A DNA stretch of 64,000 bases from Rostratula benghalensis. Lineage: Eukaryota > Chordata > Aves > Charadriiformes > Rostratulidae. Made by a program: the position numbers and the translations under genes. Below are positions 27,718 through 38,674 of the stretch, piece by piece. The stretch lies in assembly GCA_013399305.1 (NCBI GenBank), contig VXAI01000009.1, forward strand, positions 1,361,645 to 1,425,644. Reading direction: 5' to 3'. Each line of letters starts with the position of its first letter. Within the stretch, counting starts at the first letter, position 1. Under the pieces are notes generated by a model. It searched no databases, had not been told where the DNA came from, and saw only the letters and a list, made by a program, of their open reading frames with translations.

Positions 27718-28170
27718 GGAAAAGGCTGTATCAATTCCCCACCCCACTACTGTTGCACTTCAGCCTCTCCTCAGTTTCAGGGGTGGTTTCCTTGCTCACA
27801 CTATTGAAGACTATCCGTTTATCGTTCTTCCAGAAAGCTTATTCAATGAAGTTATAGGGCATTTCTCCTGGGCAAAATGACCCAAAACTTTGAAAACCAA
27901 GATAGGGTTACTTGTAAGTTAATTCCTCTTTAACATTCTTGTTATTGCACATTTAGAAACATGAACCACTTTTCTGCTCTCCCTTGATAGCAGAGATCTC
28001 TCAGCTGTTTACAAAGAACAAAATCCTTAGGTGAGACCAGGTTAGATTTTATTTCAGCTAGACTGTCTGGGTCAGGCTGCAAGGGGCATAATTGTTTATT
28101 TATGTGTACCTTATTTATAAGAGGCTCAATAGAAAGAAAAGTGAGGGGCCTTGGACAAGGAAGAGAAGAC

Positions 28171-28224
28171 GGGACAGGACAGGACAGGACAGGACAGGGC
28201 AGGACAGGACAGGGCAGGACAGGG
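28171..28224 (+). repeat. (GGACA)n pentanucleotide minisatellite with GGGCA variants
   Basis: About eleven tandem five-base units, mostly GGACA with at least two GGGCA variants at 28197-28219. The variants recur at a regular spacing, giving a higher-order pattern of about 20 bases. The minus-strand frame gives a Pro-Val-Leu-Pro-Cys repeat and the plus-strand frame a Gly-Gln-Asp-Arg-Thr-like repeat; both are artefacts. Confidence 0.93.
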
Positions 28225-28975
28225 AGAAGATGTGAGCGGGGCAGAAAGGTTAAAAAAATACCCAACCCTAAAAATTCAATGAGGTACTCAATCAACTGTC
28301 AATGGATGGATGGAGACTAGTGTGCTCTGGAAGTTGACAAATATCCCTGCCAGCTGCAGGTTGGTGAGTTCTCCATGAAGTTCTTCCCATGGATGGAAAT
28401 GGAGTAGGACAGTTCAAAAGAGGAAAAATCCTCCCTGGTTTGTCATGCTGTCAGTAAGGGATGGGGAATGGAGGGCAGCAGAGCAGGAGCAGAAAGGACT
28501 CTGCTGCACTCCAAGTAACTCTGATTTGCTAAGACTGCACTAATCCATGAAAATAGCCCCAAACAGCCTGTGGTAAAGGGTAATACTTGAAGTCATTCCT
28601 AAAGATTATTAGAGTGATATTACTTATGGATGGAAAATTCAAACATTAGACATCTGAAAATGCAACTCAGATCAGAATATGGCTACTATCTGGAAAGGAT
28701 AAACATAAAAAGCAGAAATGAAAGATTCAAATGAAAGAATAAATACACTGTGTAAATACTACCATTTGGTTCCACTAACATACTAATCAATCTTCTATTT
28801 CTAACTTAAACCCCATGTTTCTTCTTGAGTTCGGGGCTTTTTTAATCAGTTATCATGATTTTTAAATACCAATACCAGGGAAAGAAAAGTTAAAAAGAAA
28901 TGAGATATTTGAACCCTGAAAGCTCCCACAGCAATTTAAAGATTATACTATGATAACAAATACATTCTTTTCTTT

Positions 28976-28994
28976 AAAAAAAAAAAAAAAAAAA
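28976..28994 (+). repeat. Poly(A) run, 19 bases
   Basis: An uninterrupted A-run after TTCTTTTCTTT. No retroposed sequence or flanking target duplication was identified. Confidence 0.9.
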
Positions 28995-30382
28995 GATTGG
29001 AATGATGTGCAAGGGGAAAATATTTCTATGTTTTTAACAGAAACAGTATTATATGTAAGAACTTGGCCACACAACTTTTCCATTAATTGAAACAGAAGGC
29101 CATCTGGAGTTTTGTTCTCATCTTCATTAAGAACAGCATCTAATTTAGCATATATATAGACTGCAAACTATAATGAACTTTATATACAATACAGTACTGT
29201 TATATAAAGTTGTACAACATATGAAGACATACAACTGTACACTAGGTAGAATATACTTCATTGGCACCCATGTTTCCCACTGCTTTTTCTATTCAACACA
29301 TGGGTTTTTTCTCATTGATATAAAAACCTATGGCTATCAATGACAACATGTTTGTGCTGATATTTCAGTAAAAGGTTTGTAGCAATAGTACTCTAATTGT
29401 TATTACTAAGACAAATCTTAAGCATAAAGACTTTACTGGTGTTTTACAGATCCTTTACACAGAGAGCGTATGCTCAGTAAAATCAGCTATGATAAGAAGC
29501 ACATTTTGAACACCTCATGTTTGCTATACATTACATAGAATGCAAACATTTTCACAATCCTGAAATAATGGAAAGATCAGGGTCAGGGTTTTCCCCAAAA
29601 TGTTTTTCCAAAGGAAGTGGAAACTAGTTGTCAAAATGTTCCCTGCTGTCAACAATAAAGAGAGAAGAAGGAAGAAAGAAAAGAGGAGAAGTTTAAAAGT
29701 AACACGTGTATGGCCCCAAAACCAAAATATTATTTTATATTAGGTTTCAGTTAGGGTAGTAAAGTAGAAGCTGGGAAAAAAAGCAGCTTGTGGAAAAGTA
29801 TCTATAAATGATTAGAATAGAATTTTTATATCTTAGGTGGAAGAAGAATTCAAAGAACTCAATGTGCTCCAGGAAGGCACACAAGATAACCTTCCTCCGA
29901 GGCTACTGAAGGGACTGACACACGAAATTGTAAGCCCTATAGAAAGGAGTAAAAGTAAAAACCTGTCAAGTAAGGCTTGTATTGTTTGACTGAAAAAAAC
30001 CCAAATGTAACCCCTGTATTTAAAACAGACAAAAAATGCCTGGGCCAGGACAGACTGGTGGTAGCCTGATCTCAGTAGCATGTAAAGTTTTCTGGTGCAC
30101 TTTAAGGGAAGAAAATATCACACTTCAAGAAGTGTAAAAGATATATACTCTTTTCTTTTTGCTATGTAGCATCTCCTCGGGTTGCGTACATATAAAAGCA
30201 AAAAAGTGCTTGTTTACTTGAAGTAAGTGGGCAGCTCAGATCCAGAAGAGGGGCTTCTGAAGTAAAGGTCCTCTTTAGACCCTCCTGGGAATATTCCTTC
30301 CCCATTTCTCATTCCATTTTTTCCCATGCTTTGAACTTTCCTTGCATATTGATGTCTTATACCCCAGATCTTATTCTGGTGC

Positions 30383-30440
30383 CCTCTCCTCTCCTCTCCT
30401 CTCCTCTCCTCTCCTCTCCTCTCCTCTCCTCTCCTCTCCT
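30383..30440 (+). repeat. (CTCCT)n pentanucleotide repeat running into an assembly gap
   Basis: About eleven perfect CTCCT units, all pyrimidine on the plus strand, end directly at the N-run. The far side of the gap resumes with pyrimidine-rich sequence (ctttttcccctc), so the true repeat is probably longer than shown. Minus-strand Arg-Gly-Glu-Glu frames across it are artefacts. Confidence 0.93.
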
Positions 30441-30478
30441 NNNNNNNNNNNNNNNNNNNNNNNNNNNNNNNNNNNNNN
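30441..30478. other. Assembly gap (38 N)
   Basis: Undetermined bases directly abutting the CTCCT repeat. The stated length may be an estimate. Protein frames that pass through it are not real. Confidence 0.98.
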
Positions 30479-31689
30479 CTTTTTCCCCTCTTTTGCTTAC
30501 CAAAACAGCTGATACTGTATTTTGACATATGTAACTCACATATTACCTGATGGGATTGGATTTCCTGGGCATCTACCTTTTGAGTAAAATAATTTTTTAA
30601 ATTGATATTTATTTGACATATGAGTTATACCATGAATAAACAATGATTAGATGTAAGATAGATAAAAAGATTTGAAAATACCACATTAGTTTTACTTTAG
30701 CAAAAACAGGTCATGACTTCATTTTTGGTAAGAATTTTCTTCTGTATAAAATAGACATGGTAGACCTAAGGCTTTACAAAAACCTGTGGCAGAGTATAAG
30801 AAATTGTAAGTTTACTAGGATAAATTGAGGAATAGTCCACGAACTGAAAGATAAATAAAGAACTGGATAATGGAAAAACGAAACTGGGTTATTCAAAAAT
30901 ATTTGGGGCTGGTTGCAAGCTATTGACAAAATCCCTCCAGAATTAGCCTTTGAAATGATTGTACCTAATCTTTCCTTTAAAGATGTGCCAAGTCCAAAGT
31001 ACCAGTCATGTCCATCAGAGCTAATGAGCAGCACACCAGACTAGAGCAGACCACTGTTTCCCCTCTCCCTTCTTCACCAGTACATCCAGGGAAGGAGGAG
31101 TTGAGACCAGTGAGGGAGGTCTGGCTGCAGCATGGAAGCAGATTTAGCACTGTGTTAACCCCCCGTGCTCAGATAAACTCGATGTGAGAGCAGTAGCATG
31201 GCTGGAGCCACCTCTATTGGCTCCTTATTGACCCTTTGCTTTCTCAGGGGTTTTTGAGGAGACAGTCCCGTTTCCCTCCAATTCTTACATTTGCAAGATA
31301 AGATCTGTGTTATTGTTTTGATTTGACATAACATCACATATTGTCTTGTTCTCTTGAGAAGTTGTAACAACCCAGCACGCCATGTGGCTGCCTTCTCCCA
31401 GAGTTTCCCCATCTCCTGAGCAGGCACTGTCTCTACCTTTACAATTCTTTTACAGAGACAGATTTTTAAAGAAAATAACACACTCCAAGGGTATACCAGC
31501 CTCTTCAAGTTGTTTCACAGGGCACTTACAGGCAAGTGGAGGCTTTGCTGAACCACTACTTGTAGAAATAAGGTCTACTTTCCTATGACGTATCTTCTTT
31601 CTTTGATTTCCTTCATGAATCCCTGAGGGTATTTAATGGGGTGGAGAGAGTGAGAAGTAGAACCAGGGGGCATGCTCTTCTGTGAGGGG

Positions 31690-31709
31690 AAAAAAAAAAA
31701 AAAAAAAAA
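31690..31709 (+). repeat. Poly(A) run, 20 bases
   Basis: An uninterrupted A-run followed by GAGAGA. No recognised retroposon body lies upstream. Confidence 0.9.
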
Positions 31710-33845
31710 GAGAGATTAGCTCTTCTAATACCTAACAAGGTATATGGGCAAGCAGAAGGCTGGCTATAGCAGCAACAGACCCAATGTAAGAGGAGGGGAT
31801 AGATCCAAGAGCAATAGGTTGTCAGGACAAGCATGGCAACCTGCTGTACAACCAAAATTATGGTCCCAGCCTTGTTCTAGCCTCCTCTGGATTAATCTGT
31901 CCTCTATCCCCACTCTCCAGCCTAGACATGACTGACATGAACTTGTCTTCAGTAAAGTCCCTAATCTCTTAATCTCCCAATTTTCCACCCTTTTTAATCT
32001 TATTCCTAGGGTTTCTGCTAAACTTCACTGTTATCAACCAGATCTATCTAATCTCTTCAACATTTTATCTAATGTTACCTAAATGGTGCTCAGCAAACAA
32101 GCTAAGCTCACCTCCTAATTTGCCTCTGTCCCTCCTCATAACACCAATATACTCAACTCCAAGATAAATGCAATGAGGGTTAGCAGCACTTTTATATTGA
32201 GAGATGAGCTTGCTGCTGGTCTGGGAACTATAATGACAAAAAGCCTGAGCTCAACTAGGTTCTTAAGGCATTTTTGGTGGGAGTTGTGGGCTTTAGATGG
32301 CTGCACGAAGGAAATATCATCATCAATGTCTGAGTGAAATGCAGATATCTCAGAGAGCAAGAGAGAAAGTGTTTTGTACATGTGCAAAACAAGTAACATT
32401 TGGGGTTAAGGATCTCTATGTGGCTATCTCTAGCTGACTACTGAATTCAGATGTGAATATGGTACTAGGAATCTGGTGGTCAAGTGGGAGAGTAGAATTT
32501 AGTGGAAGAGTGGTGGAATAGAAGTTATCAGCCTAAAATATTTTATGCTGTTAATTTACACTCACTTGCAGAGGGGATGCCAGTCTGTGACCACTGCAGG
32601 TAAAGCACCACTTGGCTTTGCTGCTGGTTTGTATTCCACCCTCAGTCTGTTAAGATGTGCATGGCCCATCCCTGGCTCCCAGCAGTCCCTCCCCTGTCCT
32701 ACACAGTGGAGGCTCAGCGATGAGAACCAGCAGCTGTGCCAGATTTGCTCCTGGTAGGAGAATCCCCCAGCTTTCTTTGCAATGGCTGAAGGCTCCTTTA
32801 CACAACCACTCAAGTTCAAAGAGCTTCAAGCAAGGGCGAGGGTTTGCTTGAGCTTTTTTTCAGATAGCGGTTTTAGTTATGCATTTAACTAATTAATAAT
32901 TCCATGCAATATCTTATCTAAAGCTGACCACAAGATTTACCCAGGAGCCAGCAAGGTCATGAAAGGGGGCAAGAGGGGGTATAGAGGCAGTATTGGCTAA
33001 AGGGGTAGTATGGAAAGGACTGGCCGCATGACTCCAGCGTGTCATTGTTAGATAAACACAAAGAAATGGCCAGGGTTTTGTGCCCACTGCTGTTTTCAGA
33101 TTGCTAAAACACCTCCTGGCTATTCCCAAATACCTCACCATTTAAAACCAGCAGCTTCCCTCCTCCATCCCCTTCTGTAAAATGTAAAAATTATTCTGAA
33201 GAGTAGAAATCACAGACTCATTTTTCTGCAATAACAGCAAAAATTCCCTTCCCCCATTTCTATAAAGAAAATACCAGAACTTCTACCACACAATTGAGAG
33301 CTTATAATAGGAGGCTATTAGCACAAAGCTAAATTTGGGATATTTTATAGAAGTTATTGTTATGTCTGTTGCTTGATTTGTAGCACATGTACAGTTGCAG
33401 TTCAAGTTTCTCTGGAGCCGCAAGAGAAGTCTGCACAAAATGCAGTGATAAATTTTGCAGTGGATACTAATATGCAGGGAGGGCTGGTTTAAAAACAGCA
33501 AGCCATCTCTTCTAATCAACACATGACACGTGTCCAGTTTTCTGAAATTTAAGTTGAAGGCAAGATCAGTTATTCATTGCGCAATCCAGTCATATTTATT
33601 TGCATCTGTGTCTTTGAAAATCCAAGTTTACATTTTTAAAGCTAAATAAAGTTGGCTTGTGACACTCATATTGTATCTATTACATATTTCACTTCAAAAA
33701 CTCATCTCTCCTAAAGCCTCTTCAGTGTGCTTGAAGTAGCACAGCAAAAGAAAAGGAATTTTCAATTTAACTAGAGCACTGACATTCTGTTACACAATTC
33801 GATCTTGTCTATTTACCTGCTCTTAAAAAACACAAGACACTAAAC

Positions 33846-33898
33846 AAAAAAAAAAAAGAAAAAAAAAAAAAAAGAAAAAGAAAAAGAAAAAAAAAAAG
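33846..33898 (+). repeat. (A)n/(AAAAAG)n low-complexity tract
   Basis: Some fifty bases of A with single G interruptions at roughly six- to fourteen-base spacing. It lies immediately before the information-rich block starting at 33899. A minus-strand frame through it (33823-34131) carries a long phenylalanine run and is discounted. Confidence 0.92.
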
Positions 33899-34195
33899 CT
33901 GAATACATCCAGCCGGCAGTGCCATAGGTGTCTGAATGCATCTGTAGCTTCCCTCTCACTCATCAGTGTAATTGTTGTCATGTTATTCCATTTTTTGATT
34001 AGGCTGGTCCGCCAAGCTCCCAGCTTTTTCTGGCCAAACGTTCTTCTGCTGGTTGTCATGGTGACTGCATTGTTAGCAGGGAGAAAGGCTCTGTTGTCTG
34101 GCATTGTTCTGTTGTGCTTTAGGTAATGCACGAGGCATCACAAGTGAAGTGGATGGACCTTTTTTGCTCGGCATCATTGCCGAGTATTGAAAATC
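33899..34195. promoter_or_regulatory. Candidate conserved non-coding (enhancer-like) element
   Basis: About 300 bases of high-complexity sequence sharply bounded by A/T runs on both sides. It contains an RFX X-box-like palindrome, gttgtcatggtgac, at 34052-34065; three SOX-like sites (attgttgtc at 33971-33979, cattgtt at 34068-34074 and 34102-34108); an NFI-like tggccaa near 34031; and a small stem-loop, ctcggca-tcat-tgccgag, at 34167-34184 that retains two CpGs. Dense mixed motifs with preserved CpG are typical of vertebrate developmental enhancers. Conservation was not tested, so function is inference. No coding frame fits across it. Confidence 0.35.
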
Positions 34196-34246
34196 TCACA
34201 TAAAAAAGGAGCAAATAGGCCCTGACCAAAGAAATAACCAAGTTCC

Positions 34247-34264
34247 TTTTTTTTTTTTTTTTTT
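34247..34264 (+). repeat. Poly(T) run, 18 bases
   Basis: An uninterrupted T-run followed directly by AAAAAA, marking a simple-sequence boundary downstream of the 33.9-34.2 kb block. Confidence 0.9.
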
Positions 34265-35189
34265 AAAAAAGAAAGCGCGCATTATTATAAAGAGGTAAAA
34301 CAGCATTGGCGATTAACTGAATAATCTAAGGAAATGCTATAGAAATTATATTTATTACAAGAACAATTGCTCTGATTTGAATGTTTCTATACAATACTAA
34401 CCATTTGGCAATTTAGCTTGAATATAGTTCTTAACTATTCACTGATTTCTCTCCAGCTTGCAATGTCATTTAACCCTGGATTCTATTTAGCTTAAAACAC
34501 TACACTTTAGGAGGTGAATGCAATAATTTGTTTTTTAAAATTTAATCTATGAATATCTGCCTTTTTAAGTAAGCTACCATAGTTAGTTTATTACTTTTTA
34601 TATCACTGTCAGAGTATGTAATCACTGATTTTTCTTTTTTTCCTCCCAAGAAATGATGTTCTACTCCAATATTAATTAAACTATCTGAAGAAATTTCAAA
34701 ACATCAGGCACTATTCACAGATATGACTTTGACATTCAGACATTTTCTTTAAGAGATATCCCATGAAAATTAGGGGAGAAGCCCTGAGAAAGTTCTTTGA
34801 AGAGTCTTAGCTTACTTATGTGGATTGCCAGACAAAATATTGGCTTTAAATTGTGAGTAAATAATGGTTTTTCAATACATATTTACACTTTGAAGACTGA
34901 AGACAAACCTAACTTAAATCCCAATTGCTTTAAAATAATCAATAGGATATGGTTTGAGAGTCTCTGATTTTTAGCTTGTTTTCAAATTCATCTGCTAATC
35001 CCATTTAGAGAAACCAGCAGGGTACCAGCATTTCTCTCTTGTGATTCCAGGAGGAAAAACACCTTTCAGCAGAACCTGTCACTGGATGTCACCAAAGTTC
35101 CATGGATTTGCAGGCAAAACTGCCCTAATTTATCAATAAAACTCAAGAGTCTTAAAGAAAGTAAGCAAAAATGAATATTGCAGGTAACC

Positions 35190-35445
35190 CAGTCTACCTG
35201 TGAAGGTGGCAGGGCCAGAACCTGCACTCAAATAGCTACAATGTGCTCACCATCTTCGGTGGAGCCACAGTGGTTCATGTGCCATGGCTTTCAGCTGCCC
35301 GATATCCCACATACATGGACCAATGTGAGCTTTCTGCTGCTGAGACAGGCACTGGCTGTTTTGAAAAACTGCACAGCGCATCTTAAATCGGGTTACAATA
35401 CCTGTTAATATCAATTTCCCCCCTAGACATCTGTAAAATGAGAAT
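35190..35445. mobile_element. Possible ancient MIR-type SINE relics
   Basis: Two short stretches recall MIR consensus parts. At 35204-35240, ggtggcagggccagaacctg resembles the reverse-complement tRNA-derived half. At 35415-35443, the phrase atctgtaaaatgagaatga resembles the well-known core in forward orientation. The two orientations disagree, so they are either separate relics or chance. MIR-like relics do occur in bird genomes at low density. Low confidence. Confidence 0.2.
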
Positions 35446-38301
35446 GACATTTTCCTTTTTCCTCCTTATTTAGCCAGAATTGTTTGTCTGGAGGGTTTAT
35501 TGAGCCCAGCAGGGCTGGGATCATCGTGTACCCCGTGTGCATCAGCACTGGGGACTGCTGGCGGAACACACTTAGCACCAGAAAGAACTTTTTGCCTCTC
35601 AGGTGCTCAGCACCTCTACTTGTCAGATTAGGAATCTAAGAACAAAAAGTAGGAGATGCGGATTCCCTTGCAGGGGGATCAATGGAAGCATATCATCCAA
35701 GGAGTATCTTGTTGACTAATGCCCAAATAATTTGGATGCAGAAGAAAAAAATAAAAATTTGCCACAGATATGAAACTTTCAAATAACTATCATGTGTAAC
35801 AGAAATGGTTGGTCCTTTGGGGAAAAATTATTGTCCTATCATGGAGAGTCCATGTGGTTTTAAATCTTAAGAGTGGGGATTTCAATATAATGAAATTACT
35901 TGGGCATCTGTGCCACAATGACTTCCCATGGGTATTATGTCCTCCAATCCCCTTATCATTTCTAGTTTTCTCAGAAATTTCTAATTTTCTCAGAAATAAC
36001 TTTTAAAAGCTAGAGAAATTGGTAGTCTTCATACAATTTGCCAAGGGGCACTGAAGTACAGTGAGTTGCTGACTTAGAGTTCACCTTGGACTCCAGCTGG
36101 CCCCGAATTTTGCAAGCGCTCGCTGGAGCAGGGTCTGGCGGAGGCAGCACCAATCCTTCCTTGCTCTGCTCCTCATCTGTGAGGTGCTCCGGACACCTGC
36201 CCGGCAACTCCAGCACAGAAGATGCAGAAAAAACACCCCCCAGACTGGGTCAGTCAGGATTTCTCACGCTCACACACGTGCACACAGATTCTTTACCCAC
36301 CCAGGTCTGAACACAGCCTCGCAGCAGTTAATGCCAGCCTCATTGATGGCAGAGGTATAATGCCTGCTAAATTCCTAATTCTCTTTTAATTCTGTGAAAT
36401 TACTATATAGCCTCGTTCATTTCACCCTTAATAAATTCAGGAGAGCTTTTCCATAAGGGATAGCTTCAGAAACATTAAAATAGGACAATTGCTGTTTTTT
36501 GGAGAGCTCTATTGCAAGTGTATTGCCTTCTCAGCTGGAAAGGATGATTACTGATGTCTGGAAAAGGTACTTACAGCTTAGTACACAGTAAACATGTATT
36601 CTGTTTTTCTTTTGCTCTGTTAAACAATATAATACATAGCAAAAATCTACAGAAATAGCAATCAAAACAGACACACTTTAAGAAGAATCCCAATGCTTCT
36701 TAATTTGTACTTCATTCCTCCCATCAGCATTTCCACCCGCATTCATCACTGAATATTCATTCCCGCTTCTGCCTTTGGGTTGAGTGTAGCAGCAGCCCAG
36801 TGGAGTCACACAGGTATTGCGGTGAAGGGGGTGACAAGGCATCCCTCCCCCATTCCTGCTGCAGCAGAGGAGGGTCCACAGCCCCTCTCTGGTGTGGGAG
36901 AGCCGAGCTCCCCACCAGCCCCCTTTCCCCTGCCTGATGCGCTGAGAGCTCCCCCTCCTGTTACAGTCAACCTTAACCGCAGTCGACAGATTAATATTAT
37001 TACCTCATTTTAATTAATTCCTCTCCTCAATTCAAAAAAGCACATCTGGTGCTTTTCAGAGCCAGACAAAGCTTCTTTCCTCCCATCCTCTCCTGAACAT
37101 CAATTAATAACTTGGCAACAAAAAGAAAATAAGAGTTTGTTCTGCATACCTAACAGTCACAAGTGACAAAGGGAGAGAAAAGGGACTTGCTCCAGACAGG
37201 GATCAAGGAAAATGACAGAACTGTTAAATCTTCTGTGTTTCTGCACCTCAGCAGGGCTTATTAGGTCAAGCCACAGCTGTGGCTGTGCAGTTTCCAGGCC
37301 AGGGTTGTCTCACATCTCTTTAACTTGAAGTGCGGGAAAAGTGCTGGGTAGTTCTTCACACCCATCCAGGTAGGTGGTGAACAGTTGGCTCCCATGCAAT
37401 TGGCTCAAGCCAAAAGGTGATTTCAAACCTTACTGACAACATTTCATCCCTCAAACCCACAGTTTGCAGACTCTAATTGAGAGTGACTCCATTTGCAGAA
37501 TTCCTAAAATCTCTCCTGATACATGCAGAAAACCCAGGGTTTCCTGAGATTATAGGCCTACATGGCTTCATGCCCAGCAAATGGAACACAGTGACCAGAG
37601 GGGCTGAAGATGATGAGGATGAAAACTGTTTGTCTACCTGCACCAGAGCAGGTAGAACTCTGTTTAACTGGGGAGACGGAAATAAAGTTCAAAGGAGACT
37701 TTTTAATAAGAAGACCTGAGAGTGGAGTTTGACATACAAAAGGACAAGAGTTTGTTGCAACCATTTAAGCAATCTTAGGAGACGCAGGAATAAACTTTGG
37801 CTCTCTAGGCATGTCCTTACTGGCCCAGGGTCTCTTGTAAGACCAAATCTGCAGGCTAGTGCGACATCAAGTCCATAGGAACAGGCACAGTTGATCCCAG
37901 GAGGTGCCCAGCTGGCTGGCAGGATGGCTTGGCTGGCTTGGCCTGTGCACTGAGCAGGGAACCACTGGTGCTCTGCAAGCAAGAGGGCTGGTGGCCAGCA
38001 GAGCCTGCTCACCTCAAACCTACCCCCTTGGATGCCCATTCAAACAAGGCTTGACATTCGCCATTGCCTTTTGTACTTGAGTAGTTCCTGTTTTCTGATC
38101 TGACCTCAAGAAAGTTCCTGATGCTAGAAAAACCACAAGAAAAATTTTCAGGATGATAAACATTCATGATAAACAAGGAGTAATGTCATTGAAGCTCACT
38201 GAGTGAAAAAAGAAAGTGAGTTTGTGAGTTAAGAATTTAAGAAAAAAATTAGTTTTTCAAAAGGGAACTGCTGTTGTATTGTTCTGGTTTTGTCTATAGG
38301 A

Positions 38302-38367
38302 CCTCAGTTCTTCAGTTCTCATTGGAGAGAGAGGCCTCAGTTCTTCAGTTCTCATTGGAGAGACAGG
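38302..38367 (+). repeat. 33-bp tandem duplication
   Basis: Two adjacent 33-base copies, 38302-38334 and 38335-38367, start with cctcagttcttcagttctca and differ at a single base near the end (gagagagg versus gagacagg). The unit has an internal near-repeat, cagttctt/cagttctc. The near identity points to a recent local duplication. Confidence 0.95.
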
Positions 38368-38571
38368 CTTTGAAGTTACTGTCCAAACTAAGTTTCTTCT
38401 TTTAAAGTTGATATTATTTCAAACTGAGTATTTCAGCTTTGTGACTTACTTGGGACCTTGGCTTTATCTCAGAATTTCTGTCTGATTGTGCCTCTGTCCC
38501 AGCTTTGTAATGGCCATTTTCTTGCTTTCTGTCTCCATTTTATTATATTCCACTATACTCCACTTCCCCAT

Positions 38572-38674
38572 CCCCCCCAAATAAAAAACAAAAAACAAAA
38601 ACAAAAAAACCCAAACCAAACCAAAACAAAACAAAAAAACCCCCAAACAAACAAAAAAACACTCCAAAAAAAAT
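38572..38674 (+). repeat. A/C-rich (CAAAA)n low-complexity tract
   Basis: About 100 bases of almost only A and C after a run of seven C, with mixed AAAAAAC, CCAAA and CAAAA units. The complementary strand gives a Phe/Leu/Val frame (38464-38667) that is compositional only. Confidence 0.9.

Larger units (their letters stand above)
22714..33898. other. Non-coding unique DNA between CR1 and the 33.9 kb block
   Basis: About 11 kb with no supportable gene. The best open frame, 125 codons at 23833-24210 on the plus strand, has no recognisable domain, no good coding bias and AT-rich flanks. The stretch holds pentanucleotide and A/C-rich repeats listed separately, a (CAA)n run at 26784-26802, poly(A) runs at 28976-28994 and 31690-31709, and one assembly gap. 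The sequence at 26150-26620 is AT-rich with TAAT and TTTATT-type motifs and could be regulatory, but this is only an impression. Confidence 0.7.

Noticed and set aside
28102..28320. Repeat protein with Gly-Gln-Asp-Arg-Thr units
   Set aside because: Direct translation of the GGACA pentamer array; pentamer repeats stay open when no unit frame holds a stop.
30214..30528. Arg-Gly-Glu-Glu repeat frames
   Set aside because: Translation of the CTCCT array and through N bases.
33823..34131. 102-codon minus-strand frame with a long Phe run
   Set aside because: Half of it is the A-rich tract; the remainder coincides with the candidate regulatory block and has no protein signature.
36780..37013. GC-rich segment considered as a CpG-island promoter
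   Set aside because: GC content is raised but CpG dinucleotides are few, and no transcript start features are seen.
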